Assembly: GCF_009935845.1 (NCBI RefSeq)
Contig: NZ_QWEK01000019.1
Coordinates: 1 to 64,000 of the forward strand
Source: Pseudoflavonifractor sp. 524-17
GTDB taxonomy: Bacteria > Bacillota > Clostridia > Oscillospirales > Oscillospiraceae
Length of the DNA: 64,000 bases
Reading direction: 5' to 3'
Shown one piece after another: positions 52,350 through 61,019 of the stretch; within the stretch, counting starts at the first letter, position 1; each line of letters starts with the position of its first letter. Below the pieces are notes generated by a model. The model saw only the letters and a list, made by a program, of their open reading frames with translations. It had not been told where the DNA came from and searched no databases. A program made the position numbers and the translations under genes.

Positions 52350-53083
52350 TCCTTCTGGGCTTCGATCTCACACTCCGCGATCAGCTTGACAAAGGCTTCA
52401 TCAGAGGGATTCTTCTCCCGCTGGGCCTGCTGCAACGCCACAATGTAGTCATGCCGCAGCACCGGAGGGATAGACACGATACAATAGCCCTGGTTTATCA
52501 GGATCAGGTTCATCAACAGCCGGGCAGTCCTTCCGTTGCCGTCCTGGAACGGGTGAATATCCACCAAACGTCGGTGCGCATAAGTGGCAAGTTCTACTGG
52601 GTGAAGGCTCTCCTGCCGCTCTGCCAGCTCCGCCGCAAAGTGTGCCATACATTGAGGAACGTCTTCAGCGGTGGGCGGGACGTAGTCGGTTCCTGTGATG
52701 AACACTTGCCCTTTTCGGTACTCCCCTGCTGTCTCCGGGTCGATGCCATTGTAAAACAGGCAGTGCAAATGCCGGATGACATCCTCTGTGATTGAAAGGC
52801 TACCGCTCCTGGCTAATGTGAGCATATAGTCGTAGGCCCTGGCGTGACCAGTCGCCTCGTAACAATCCCGGATAGGCTTGCCTCCCACGGTAATGCCGTC
52901 CTCCAGCAACACCTTTGTCTCAGAGAGGGTCAGGGAATTCCCCTCCAGCGCATTGGAGCTATAGGTCATTCCAATGCGGTAGTAAGCGTCCAGTTCCTTT
53001 ACCTCCGCTTCGGAAAGCGGACGGTACGCACGGATCACAGCCGCGCAATCGTCAATTCTTTTGAGCAGGTCTTTGATAGCCAT
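52310..53083 (-). CDS. Fic domain protein (class II, self-inhibited)
   Basis: 257 residues. The catalytic motif HPFQDGNGRTAR (HxFxxGNGRxxR) is near residue 180, which transfers AMP or another nucleotide to target proteins. An N-terminal SNALEG near residue 42 fits the class II inhibitory helix [S/T]xxxE[G/N]. The beta-hairpin flap is seen upstream of the motif. The ATG at 53083 follows GGGAGGG. No small antitoxin gene is needed because inhibition is internal. Between the junction and recombinase of element 2, as cargo. Confidence 0.88.
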   Translation of the reverse strand: MAIKDLLKRIDDCAAVIRAYRPLSEAEVKELDAYYRIGMTYSSNALEGNSLTLSETKVLLEDGITVGGKPIRDCYEATGHARAYDYMLTLARSGSLSITEDVIRHLHCLFYNGIDPETAGEYRKGQVFITGTDYVPPTAEDVPQCMAHFAAELAERQESLHPVELATYAHRRLVDIHPFQDGNGRTARLLMNLILINQGYCIVSIPPVLRHDYIVALQQAQREKNPSDEAFVKLIAECEIEAQKDYCRMFRIKLPTP

Positions 53084-53188
53084 ATCTGCCCTCCCTCGTT
53101 TCGTTGTATTGATTTTACCACAAAACGATGAAGTTATCAACAGTCAGCATACAGAAAACCGCCAGGGCGTGTAGCCCCGGCGGTCTTG

Positions 53189-54718
53189 CTATATGTTCCA
53201 AAGCACCTTCGTGCTGCCGTCCTCGCTGATAACGATCTTATGTATCATAATCATAGCGACAGACTTTTTACGCTTGTAGTCGGCTGTCCTCCAGGACTTC
53301 GCCAGATTGACAACAACATCGGTTTCATCCTCCCTGCTCTTCAAGTCCTCTATCCGCTCATACAGTGCCATCCGGTCCCGCTTGAGCTGGGTGGCCTTCT
53401 GGTTCGCCAGAGCCAGCAGGTCATCGTTGAATCCACCCGCCAGCATAGTGTCCAAAAGCTGTTTCTCCGACTTCTCAATAGCCTTGATCTTCAGCTTCAG
53501 CTCGTTGACCTCTGCCGTGTCTCCCTTTCGGGTGGTGCGGTTCATCTCCTTCAGGTCTGCCAGCTTTTCGGAAATACACTCGTAAACCATGTTCTCCAAG
53601 TCCTCGGCGTAGATCGTCACATTCGGCCCTGTACAGGTTTTCTTGTGGGATCTTCCGGTACAGTTGAAGTACCTCCGTATCTCGCCGCTCTTGTTGATCT
53701 TCCCCTTGATGGTGGTCATGGTATGGCCGCACTTTTCGCAGACCACCTTCCCCGCCAGCCAACTGGTGGGGTTGCTGACGCTGTTCCCGATCTGCCGGTT
53801 TTTCTCCAGTTTTCGCTGGCATTTGAGCCAGATGTCGGAATCCACGATACCGTAATGGGTCAGGAGCACCAGTTTCATATCCGACCAATCGGGTGCATCC
53901 GGGTCGTGCTTGGTATGGCCGTAGAGCTGTGCTCCGTATTCCCCAGTAAACAAAGATACGTCCGTAACCATCTGAACGCCGTGGCGGTCATAGTAGTCGT
54001 ACACGTCGGAATCGGCCTTGACGTAGATAGGGTTCTTTAGCAGTGTGGACAGCTTTGCCGTTGTCCAACTGCTGCCATTCAAGGGCTGCTTTCCCTCGGC
54101 CACCAGGATATCCAGAAGCCGCCGCAGGGATATGCTCTCCTGGGCGTAAACCTCGAAAATGTACCGCACCTGCTCTACCTCAGCGGGGATGGGATTCAGC
54201 TTCTTGGTCTTGACATTGTGGATGACAGTCGGAACCAGCTCGAAGCCGTAGGGCTGCCTGCCGCCCATGTAGAACCCCATCTCGCTCCGGTGGGCGTATG
54301 CCTGGGTGACACGGTTGATAATGGACGTGCGCTCGAACTCGGCAAACACCATCAGGAGCTTGACGATCATTTCACCATAAGGTGAGGATGTGTCAAAGGA
54401 CTCCTGGGAGGACACGAACTCTACCTTATGCTCCTTAAACTCCTGCAAAATGTTCACAAAATCAGACAGAGAACGGCTGATACGGTCCAGCTTGTAGACA
54501 ATGACCTTCTTTACTTTCCCCTGCCGCACCATTTTTATCATTTTCTGAAAGCCGTCACGGTTGACGTTGCCGCCAGAAAAGCCGTTGTCCACGAAGGTTA
54601 TGATTTTTTCGTCCCGCTCATCGGGCTTTATAACAGACCGACAATATTCCAGCTGAGTCTCGCAGCTGATGCTGTTCTCCCGCTCCACAGATTTACGGGC
54701 GTAGAGTACGATTGCCAT
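53189..54718 (-). CDS. Large serine recombinase of element 2
   Basis: 509 residues. N-terminal resolvase domain with ARKSVERENSISCETQ (nucleophile serine in this stretch) and KLDRISRSLSDFV; recombinase domain GRQPYGFEL; zinc ribbon CEKCGHTM ... CTGRSHKKTC; then a coiled coil. Different sequence from the element 1 recombinase. The ATG at 54718 has AAAGGGGG 8 bp ahead. It lies about 950 bp from the cotJC junction, transcribed toward it. Confidence 0.9.
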   Translation of the reverse strand: MAIVLYARKSVERENSISCETQLEYCRSVIKPDERDEKIITFVDNGFSGGNVNRDGFQKMIKMVRQGKVKKVIVYKLDRISRSLSDFVNILQEFKEHKVEFVSSQESFDTSSPYGEMIVKLLMVFAEFERTSIINRVTQAYAHRSEMGFYMGGRQPYGFELVPTVIHNVKTKKLNPIPAEVEQVRYIFEVYAQESISLRRLLDILVAEGKQPLNGSSWTTAKLSTLLKNPIYVKADSDVYDYYDRHGVQMVTDVSLFTGEYGAQLYGHTKHDPDAPDWSDMKLVLLTHYGIVDSDIWLKCQRKLEKNRQIGNSVSNPTSWLAGKVVCEKCGHTMTTIKGKINKSGEIRRYFNCTGRSHKKTCTGPNVTIYAEDLENMVYECISEKLADLKEMNRTTRKGDTAEVNELKLKIKAIEKSEKQLLDTMLAGGFNDDLLALANQKATQLKRDRMALYERIEDLKSREDETDVVVNLAKSWRTADYKRKKSVAMIMIHKIVISEDGSTKVLWNI

Positions 54719-54759
54719 TTGACACACCCCCTTTCCTCATGGTAAAATATAGATGATTG

Positions 54760-54915
54760 CTATGCGGGAATACGTTTTTCCGTCCTGGTCAAAGCCAGAA
54801 ACAGTTCCTCCTTGAGCCGTTCCCGATTAGCGGGATCTTCCTCATGGACGGTAATGTGCTCTACACGGTGCTTTCGGTCTTTTACGTCCGTGTATTCATC
54901 TTTGAGATTAGCCAT
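54760..54915 (-). CDS. Small hypothetical protein upstream of the recombinase
   Basis: 51 residues, highly charged (ANLKDEYTDVKDRKHRVEHITVHEE begins it, shown here in part: DRKHRVEHITV). AGGAGG lies 7 bp ahead of the ATG. Probably an element-specific regulator or directionality factor; unrecognised. Confidence 0.6.
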   Translation of the reverse strand: MANLKDEYTDVKDRKHRVEHITVHEEDPANRERLKEELFLALTRTEKRIPA

Positions 54916-54926
54916 CGTAATACCTC

Positions 54927-55467
54927 CTATACAGCCCCGCACAGGGGCGTAGTATTGGAATCAATGTCGATTCCATCCGTTACGATAATATGCGTGAAGT
55001 CACAGCATATTTCGTGGTTGAGCAGATTTAGGATACCCTCCCGGGTGTAGGGAAAGAAGCAGCTTATCAGCATCGGCGGCGTGATTTTGACGTTCTGCCG
55101 CTGGTACTGCCTGTCATAGTAGCAGCACTGTCTGACCACGCCTTTCCCGTCCTTGTAGTAGGCCAGCTCCACATAAACCGACCTGTGGAGTTTGGTTTTG
55201 AGCCGGGTGCGCAGAAGCGTGGGCAGACCGCCGCCGCAGTCTCCCTCGCCGACCATAATCAGGAATCGGTATTTCCTGTAGGAGCTGACAGAGCTTTGGA
55301 AGGGGAAGACGGTATCCGTTGAATATCACATCCCAAAACGATCCATCTGCCACGTTGATCTTGCATTGGATGCGAAGCCCCAGGATGTCCATGATCTCAT
55401 CTGATACAATGTCACGAACATTATCCCAGCTCAGTTTGACAGCTCGGTGTTCAGATATATTTTTCAT
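54927..55467 (-). pseudogene. Hypothetical element gene broken by a frameshift
   Basis: Start MKNISEHRAVKLSWDNVRD with GGGAGG ahead at 55467 continues to about DVIFNGYRLPLPKL. The natural-looking continuation, YRKYRFLIMVGEGD then LPTLLRTRLKT, is in the +1 frame and ends at 54927. The shift falls near 55290-55310; past it the original frame becomes Arg/Ala-rich non-protein-like sequence. The intact product would have about 178 residues. Function unknown. Confidence 0.6.
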
Positions 55468-55544
55468 CACCGAACAACCTCCCTCATCCGTATATGTGTT
55501 CAAATTTCTGCTCCGAGAGAACTGCGATCTCAGACTTCATCTTC

Positions 55545-55916
55545 TCAATCCACCTCCAACGGCAGGCAGACGATGTGATTGCCCATGCTCACGAACATTT
55601 CAGGGGTATAGAACCTTTTCCGATACTTCTCGATCTGATCTGTAGTCAGGCTGGTGAAGTGATCGCAGTCAGCCGGAGCACCGCACAGGAAGAACGTCCC
55701 GAATACGATGTCGTATATCTGTCCGTCCTTGTCCCTCAGTCTACGATTCGCTGTCAGGTTCATCAGCTTGCCCTCATCGTTGCAGACCAAGGCGACAGAA
55801 TCATCGAGTTAGATGGGCTGGATCAGACCGCCCACGATTTCCTGCATCGTTTTCAGCGATCCGTCAATGTCCCTCACTTCCGGTCTGCACTCCGGCTCAA
55901 CTACTAAAATCTGCAT
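55545..55916 (-). pseudogene. DUF3846 gene with an in-frame TAA
   Basis: MQILVVEPECRPEVRDIDG continues to GGLIQPI, then TAA (55809-55811), then in the same frame LDDSVALVCNDEGKLMNL and GQIYDIVFGTFFLCGAPAD, the DUF3846 core. The family normally has a tyrosine at this position (IYPFDD-like), so a TAC/TAT-to-TAA change explains it. The downstream ribosome site for a second start is weak. Confidence 0.68.
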
Positions 55917-55929
55917 AGCGGCCACTTCC

Positions 55930-56226
55930 TCATATTTGATCTTTCCGAGATCCTTTTGCTCCATCCGGCTTTGATCTTCGGATGCATTGTCCTGTTTCCC
56001 GCTCGAACTGATAGTCGCCGGCGTATATACAGTCAGTACAGTCGTTGGCGATGTCTCCACCCAAAGGACAGGCAGATTCAAAATCCTGGTTGTCCATCGA
56101 CTCTAAAACAAAGATCGGGAAGCTGTCCCAGTTGGCATCCTCTGGGGATCGGATTCCGAACAGTTCAAGAACAGCCTTCTGTGCTTCCGGTATTAAGTCA
56201 CGAAAATAGATCTCAAGTGTTTTCAA
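55930..56226 (-). CDS. Hypothetical element protein
   Basis: About 98 residues from a TTG with GGAGGAG 9 bp ahead: MKTLEIYFRDLIPEAQKAVL, a helical start, then a cysteine motif (CPLGGDIANDCTDC) and a charged tail. Ends 13 bp before the DUF3846 start. Unrecognised. Confidence 0.55.
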   Translation of the reverse strand: MKTLEIYFRDLIPEAQKAVLELFGIRSPEDANWDSFPIFVLESMDNQDFESACPLGGDIANDCTDCIYAGDYQFERETGQCIRRSKPDGAKGSRKDQI

Positions 56227-56253
56227 TAATATCTTCTCCTCCAAAAGCTAAAT

Positions 56254-56291
56254 GACCCGACATCCCCACCATCAGGCAGGGACACCGGGCC
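56254..56291 (-). terminator. Hairpin terminator after the cysteine-cluster gene
   Basis: GACCCGACATCCCC and GGGACACCGGGCC form an imperfect stem about 18 bp beyond the stop at 56310; ATTTAGCTTTT follows on the minus strand. Confidence 0.55.
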
Positions 56292-56309
56292 ATCATAGCG
56301 TATCCTGTT

Positions 56310-57098
56310 TTAGCTGGCCTCGGCCAGCTCCGGCACCAACTGGGCGGCGTTCACGATCTCCATGAACTGCTGCCCGAACGCTTTAGCCTGAGCCGCTTCC
56401 TCCGGGCTGAGAGTACCGACCGTCTGGAAGTTGAACAGGGCGTAGGGCTTACCCTGCTTGCTGGTGGCTTTCTCCAAGGTGATCTTTGTGACCACGCTGC
56501 TGATCGGCGTCAGGGTACTCAGGAGCCGAGTGGAGTATTTCAGGAACCGGGGCTTGCTGGTCACGGGGACACGCACCAGCAGGGGGATGATGCTGTTGGG
56601 CCGGAGCAGGAACAGCAGCACCGATTCCTTACACGCCTTGGCGTTGCTGTCCCCATCCTTAGAGCCGAAGTCATTGTAGGGGCAAAGAGCGCAGGACTTC
56701 CCATCGTGGGAAATGATGCTGTTCTGGCTCATGCAGACAGGCGGCGTACTCTCCACCGGATCGGGCGTATCCCAATAGGCCCTCGGGGTTGTGTAGTCCA
56801 GAATGATGCCAGACAGCTCCATTGCGGCTTCGTTCCCCGCCAAGCCCGGAACCTCAAACACAGTGGAGCCGCCGGAGGGCGACTTCACGATGTCAAAGAG
56901 ATCCAGCGTCAACGGCTGGCTTTTCAGGTTGGCCCGGATGATGTCAAGGGCGTTGTTGGTCAGGGCCAGATAGGTAGAGTCCACCGGAGCCAGAGAGGTT
57001 TCCGGCGCAGAGGCAGCGGTGATACTCTGATTTTCAATGGGCTGCTGCAACTCCTGAACCTTGCCGCTCATACGGCCTTTGAGTTTTGTATTATCCAT
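56310..57098 (-). CDS. Cysteine-cluster phage-type protein, candidate ssDNA-binding partner of YqaJ
   Basis: 262 residues. The middle holds four cysteines (CMSQN ... CALCPYNDFGS ... KACKE) followed by strands (LLFLLRPNSIIPLLVRVPVTS). From memory this fits a family of uncharacterised phage proteins found with recombination genes. It occupies the place where a RecT-type annealing protein would stand next to YqaJ (14-bp gap). A role in ssDNA binding is inference. GGAGG is 6 bp ahead of the ATG. Confidence 0.65.
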   Translation of the reverse strand: MDNTKLKGRMSGKVQELQQPIENQSITAASAPETSLAPVDSTYLALTNNALDIIRANLKSQPLTLDLFDIVKSPSGGSTVFEVPGLAGNEAAMELSGIILDYTTPRAYWDTPDPVESTPPVCMSQNSIISHDGKSCALCPYNDFGSKDGDSNAKACKESVLLFLLRPNSIIPLLVRVPVTSKPRFLKYSTRLLSTLTPISSVVTKITLEKATSKQGKPYALFNFQTVGTLSPEEAAQAKAFGQQFMEIVNAAQLVPELAEAS

Positions 57099-57111
57099 GA
57101 TGAACCTCCAT

Positions 57112-58056
57112 TCAGCTTGCCGCCTTGATGGTGAAACGGCGATACGATGTTTTATTGGTGTACTTCTTGCAAAGGGCAGGATGCTCGGCTTTTAAGGTCT
57201 TGCTGTCAAGCCGTTCCTGGGACACGCTTTTCCATGTGACAATCCTGTCCATGAGGGTCCCCACTTCATTTTCTCCCATCATCTCCTTCAGAAGATTTTC
57301 GGCCTTCTGCTTTTTCTCGGTAACGATCTCCAACTGCTCACAGGCGTCATCATACTGAGCCAACAGATCAGCGGCGTTATCGGGCAGGGTGATGTGGGAC
57401 TTGGGAATGCTGTCATGGAACCGTTCAGCCAGGAACTTGGCAGAGGCGTCGGAGCCATCCAGCGGCGGGGGCGTACCGTCCTGCACATGATTCCAAAAAG
57501 CGGTTTCCAACTCAATGAGCATAGAAATCAATTCCTCGTCACGCTCCACGAACCGCCATTTGAAGATGTTGCCGCCAATGAGGACCGCGATGTAGGCCCC
57601 GGCGTAGCCAGTGACGGCCATGTAGTGCTGCACCTGGAGCATATACTCGTCAGGAATGGTATCCTCCCACTCCCCAGCCTTGTAGGCGGAGGCAGTCTTG
57701 GATTCGAAGATGCAAGTTCCCACATCCGGGACTTCACAGGTTCCGTCCAGATTCGCCAGCATGAAGGGGTGTTCCTCGCTCTGGAGCAGCTCGCTCTTGT
57801 GGCAGACCTCAATTCCAGTGCGCTTGGTGAACTCAGCTCGGACGAAGGGTTCAAGCTGCGTCCCCCAGTAGGCAGCTTCTCCGGCCTCCTGGGGCGGGAG
57901 CTGGCCTGTCTTATCCAGCCACAGCTCCACAGGGGACTTGTAGCGGTTGATACCGCAGACCACGGATGCGTCTGAACCTCCGATGCCCTGTTTCCGATAC
58001 TCCAGCCAATCAGCATAGGGCAAATTTTCAGTAGAAACTAAAATTTTCGCAGACAT
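57112..58056 (-). CDS. YqaJ-family viral recombinase (exonuclease)
   Basis: Lambda-exonuclease-like PD-(D/E)XK nuclease, 314 residues: GIGGSDASVVCG near residue 25, WGTQLEPFVRAEF, a metal aspartate in ANLDGT, and FESKTASAYKAGEW giving the E-x-K core near residue 119, then QVQHYMAVTG. Resects DNA ends for phage-type recombination. The C-terminal third is helical. Confidence 0.9.
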   Translation of the reverse strand: MSAKILVSTENLPYADWLEYRKQGIGGSDASVVCGINRYKSPVELWLDKTGQLPPQEAGEAAYWGTQLEPFVRAEFTKRTGIEVCHKSELLQSEEHPFMLANLDGTCEVPDVGTCIFESKTASAYKAGEWEDTIPDEYMLQVQHYMAVTGYAGAYIAVLIGGNIFKWRFVERDEELISMLIELETAFWNHVQDGTPPPLDGSDASAKFLAERFHDSIPKSHITLPDNAADLLAQYDDACEQLEIVTEKKQKAENLLKEMMGENEVGTLMDRIVTWKSVSQERLDSKTLKAEHPALCKKYTNKTSYRRFTIKAAS

Positions 58057-58086
58057 ATTTTGCTTTCACATCCTTATCAAAAATAT

Positions 58087-58125
58087 GATAGAGGATGCAC
58101 GGCTACAGACCGTACACCCTCTATC
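58087..58125 (-). terminator. Terminator after the DUF932 gene
   Basis: GATAGAGGATGCACGG pairs with CCGTACACCCTCTATC (two mismatches), 13 bp past the DUF932 stop; ATATTTTTG follows on the minus strand. Confidence 0.65.
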
Positions 58126-58137
58126 GACTGCGTTCCA

Positions 58138-59073
58138 TCACGCCGCTGCCAGTACCATTTTGTATGCCTTGTCGATCATGGGGTTGCCCTCGACAGTCCG
58201 CAGGAACAGGTTTTCATCGTAATTCTTCGTCCTGCGGATGGGGTCGGCGTGGGTGGCAAAGTCACTGATGGCATTGACGAAGCGGTAGCCGTTCTTCCCT
58301 ACATGGGACAGGTCAGGAGCCTCCCAGTACCGGGCCTTCATGTTGTCCAGCATCCGCAGATTGTTCTTGCGCTGCACATCGGGCATATCCAGGGTAACAG
58401 GGAAGAACTCGGCCATGAACTCCATGACCTTCTTATCGGTCAGCCTGATCTTGGACAGGGTATCAATGCCACGGCCCAGCTCACCCATGTACTTCTCGGC
58501 CAGCCCCAGGGTTTCCTCGGCTTCGTGGACACGGAGCATGACGTTCTCGGTGTGCTTGGTTGTCCAGATGCGCTTTGCGCTGTTCAGAGCCAGGTTGAGG
58601 GTGTTCTGGCAGACAACACGGATGGGAGTCATAGCGACCTTGATGCCGGAGCTGCCATCGTGGCTGTTCATCACCACCAGATAGGGAGCGATTTCGTCTC
58701 CGGCGATAATGTAGCGGTGGGGCATACGGGCCAGCATCCAGACCTTGCGGCCACCCTGCAAGGCCCCGGCAGTCTCATAGGTCACACCTGCACCCAGCAG
58801 ATCGTCGGTGAACTGGAAAGCGTCCTCGTTCTGCACAACCTTGTATCTGTCGGACACGATACCAAGGGCAGCGTTGTCGGTACTGCGGAGATTCACCTTG
58901 TAGCCGGAGATCAGGGAGCCGTTCTCGGTGTAGACGTTCTTCTGGATGACCTCCCAATCCAGGCCGGCGTAGATCAGAGCGTCGGCGGAGGTAGGAGCCT
59001 CCTGCACCTCAGTGCCCAGGCCGTGCCAGGGCTTTTCACGGACATAGAACATGGTTTCAACATTAGCGGGCAT
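58138..59073 (-). CDS. DUF932 domain protein
   Basis: 311 residues beginning MPANVETMFYVREKPWHGLG, with PYLVVMNSHDGSSGIKVAMTPIRVVCQNTL, the DUF932 core. The family is common in phages and plasmids next to recombination genes; its activity is unknown. The ATG at 59073 is 7 bp from AGGAGG; the frame opens much further upstream without a site. Confidence 0.85.
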   Translation of the reverse strand: MPANVETMFYVREKPWHGLGTEVQEAPTSADALIYAGLDWEVIQKNVYTENGSLISGYKVNLRSTDNAALGIVSDRYKVVQNEDAFQFTDDLLGAGVTYETAGALQGGRKVWMLARMPHRYIIAGDEIAPYLVVMNSHDGSSGIKVAMTPIRVVCQNTLNLALNSAKRIWTTKHTENVMLRVHEAEETLGLAEKYMGELGRGIDTLSKIRLTDKKVMEFMAEFFPVTLDMPDVQRKNNLRMLDNMKARYWEAPDLSHVGKNGYRFVNAISDFATHADPIRRTKNYDENLFLRTVEGNPMIDKAYKMVLAAA

Positions 59074-59117
59074 AATCATTCCTCCTATTTTGATTTCGTT
59101 GATTTGGGCATAGAAAT

Positions 59118-59145
59118 AGAGGGCCTCCCAAACGGGAAGCCCTCT
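59118..59145 (-). terminator. Hairpin upstream of DUF932
   Basis: AGAGGGCCTCCC / GGGAAGCCCTCT with a 4-nt loop and one mismatch, followed by ATTTCTATG on the minus strand. It probably ends transcription of the upstream metallophosphoesterase unit. Confidence 0.5.
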
Positions 59146-59909
59146 ATTCCAGGTGCGTATCAGGGTTGTCGTAGAACTTCGCAGGTTCCTCCTTTTCATC
59201 AGAGTTTTGTACCGCAGTCAGCAGCACAGAAAGGGCCAGCAGGATCACTTTCAACCCCTTTTTCTTGGACAATATGAACCACCTCGTTTTCTTCCTGATA
59301 CTTGGAGAATATATCGCTGAAACAGGGTGTGATGCGATACTTCAAACATAGATATCCTTCATCGTGTCCAGGCAAAGGCAGCCCAATCTGCCGCTGGGGA
59401 ACACGCAGCCGCAGTCAATGTCGATAGCGTTTCCATTGCGGTAGATCTTCGCTAGGCCGCTTTCCTTCCCATCAGTAAGAAGCTGTACGGGAGTGTGCCC
59501 AAATACAACATACCTATCCGAATAATATGTCTTATCGGGTTTCGGGCGGCACCACAGGATTTCATCGGCGGCATAATCCTCCAATGGCCGCTCAGGAGAG
59601 AAATTGTCCAGCCCTCCATGCAGCAGCAGGAACTTTCTGCTGTTCACTTCAAGCTCCTTGTAGAGCGGCATTGCAAGCAGATAGCCCCAAATTACCTTTT
59701 TCTGCTCAGAATCCAGTCGGAGATAGTCGAGTAGTGATACCTCACCGCCGTTGCAGAACCATAACTTCACAGCCTTTTCTCCCTCACCCTCTGAGGTTAA
59801 TTTGCTGCCAGACAGGTATGAGAGCGCGTCAATGGCCATTGCTTCGTGATTGCCCATGAGGTTTATCACGTTGGGCCGCTGGGCCATATCCAGCAGAATT
59901 TGAAATCCA

Positions 59910-59979
59910 TACATATACCGGACCGAGAGCCCCGTCTGCACGGAGTATTAGCCCCACCCTGCCGGAAAGGAGCCCCACT
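59910..59979. repeat. Left terminal inverted repeat of the IS21-family element
   Basis: Begins TACATATACCGGACC and ends GGAGCCCCACT; inverted match to 62647-62716 (about 60 of 70 positions). Confidence 0.85.
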
Positions 59980-60040
59980 ATTCCACGAGCAGTTTTAGAG
60001 GAAAGGCCCTGCCAGCCGAGGCGGCGGGCAGAGCCAGGGA

Positions 60041-60241
60041 TCAGTCATCGCAGTCGGGGATGGGGATGCCGTTGGCAGTCAAAACAGTCTCCAGTAATTG
60101 AGTGCGATTCAGGTAAAAGTGTAATTCCTCCCGCATGGCATAGAAGATTTCCAAGGATTCCCGTTCCGCTTCACGCAGGATCATCAAATCCAATTCAAGG
60201 TCACAGGGGGAATCGGAGGGATTGAAGGGGCAGTCAGGCAT
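60041..60241 (-). CDS. Small passenger ORF of the IS21-family element
   Basis: 66 residues (MPDCPFNPSDSPCDLELD begins it) with a long acidic helix and a closing IPIPDCDD. It overlaps the istB end by 8 bp, with a modest ribosome site (GGTGAGCAGG). It may be translated by coupling. IS21 elements usually have only istA and istB, so this is an extra. Confidence 0.55.
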   Translation of the reverse strand: MPDCPFNPSDSPCDLELDLMILREAERESLEIFYAMREELHFYLNRTQLLETVLTANGIPIPDCDD

Positions 60242-61019
60242 CCTGCTCACCGCCTTTGGCGTGGGAAGACTTCAGGCCATTACGTTCCCGCATGGAGACG
60301 CGGCCTTCAACCAGGACCTCATAGGCGTTGTGGATGATGCGGTCCATGATTGCCTCGGAAACGGGGCTGCCGGAGTCAGGATTGGGATCAATGCGTGTAT
60401 ACCAGCCCTCAGACTGGTACTGGGTGCAGAAAATCATGGAGCGCTGGCAGCGGGCCTCCACGATTTCCAGCAGGTCATAGGACTCCTGGGGGGAGAGCGG
60501 CCGGATGAGCCACTCGTCCAGAATGAGTAGATCCACCTTCTTGTAGGAGGCCAGACACTTCTTCAATTCGCCGCCGCTGCGGGCAATGCTCAGCTCGTCG
60601 AGGAGCTCCGGCATACGGACATAGCGGACCTTCTTGAACCGGCGGCAGGCGGCGTTGCCCAAGGCGCAGGCAATGTATGTCTTGCCGTTGCCGGAAGCGC
60701 CTTTGAGGATGATGTGGTGGCCCTCGTCCACAAATTTGCAGGTGGAGAAGCGCAGCATCTGAGCCTTGTCCAGCTTTCTGTCCTCGTAGTAGGAAATCTC
60801 TTCCACCGCAGCGAACGGGGCGGCGAAGTGGGCGTTGTGAATGAGCCGCTTCACCGTGTTGGTCTGGCGGCGGTTCCACTCGGCAGTCACCAGCAGCCCC
60901 AGCCGGTCCTCAAAGCCGAGTTCATTGAATGGGGAGTCCTGTAATTGGCTGGACAGCTCCGCCGCCATGGCGGTCATCTTCATTCCAACCAGCATGTCAA
61001 TGGTTGCCTGGAGTACCAT
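60234..61019 (-). CDS. istB: IS21 helper ATPase IstB
   Basis: 261 residues, AAA+ regulator of IS21 transposition. Walker A GASGNGKTYIA near residue 106, Walker B LLILDEWLIRPL, and a C-terminal arginine region. The start overlaps the istA stop by one base (TGATG), the usual coupling. Confidence 0.93.
   Translation of the reverse strand: MVLQATIDMLVGMKMTAMAAELSSQLQDSPFNELGFEDRLGLLVTAEWNRRQTNTVKRLIHNAHFAAPFAAVEEISYYEDRKLDKAQMLRFSTCKFVDEGHHIILKGASGNGKTYIACALGNAACRRFKKVRYVRMPELLDELSIARSGGELKKCLASYKKVDLLILDEWLIRPLSPQESYDLLEIVEARCQRSMIFCTQYQSEGWYTRIDPNPDSGSPVSEAIMDRIIHNAYEVLVEGRVSMRERNGLKSSHAKGGEQDA

Noticed and set aside
55809-55811. Programmed stop-codon recoding in DUF3846
   Set aside because: A neighbouring gene has a frameshift, normal genes here use TAA as stop, and no recoding signal was seen; simple decay is more likely.
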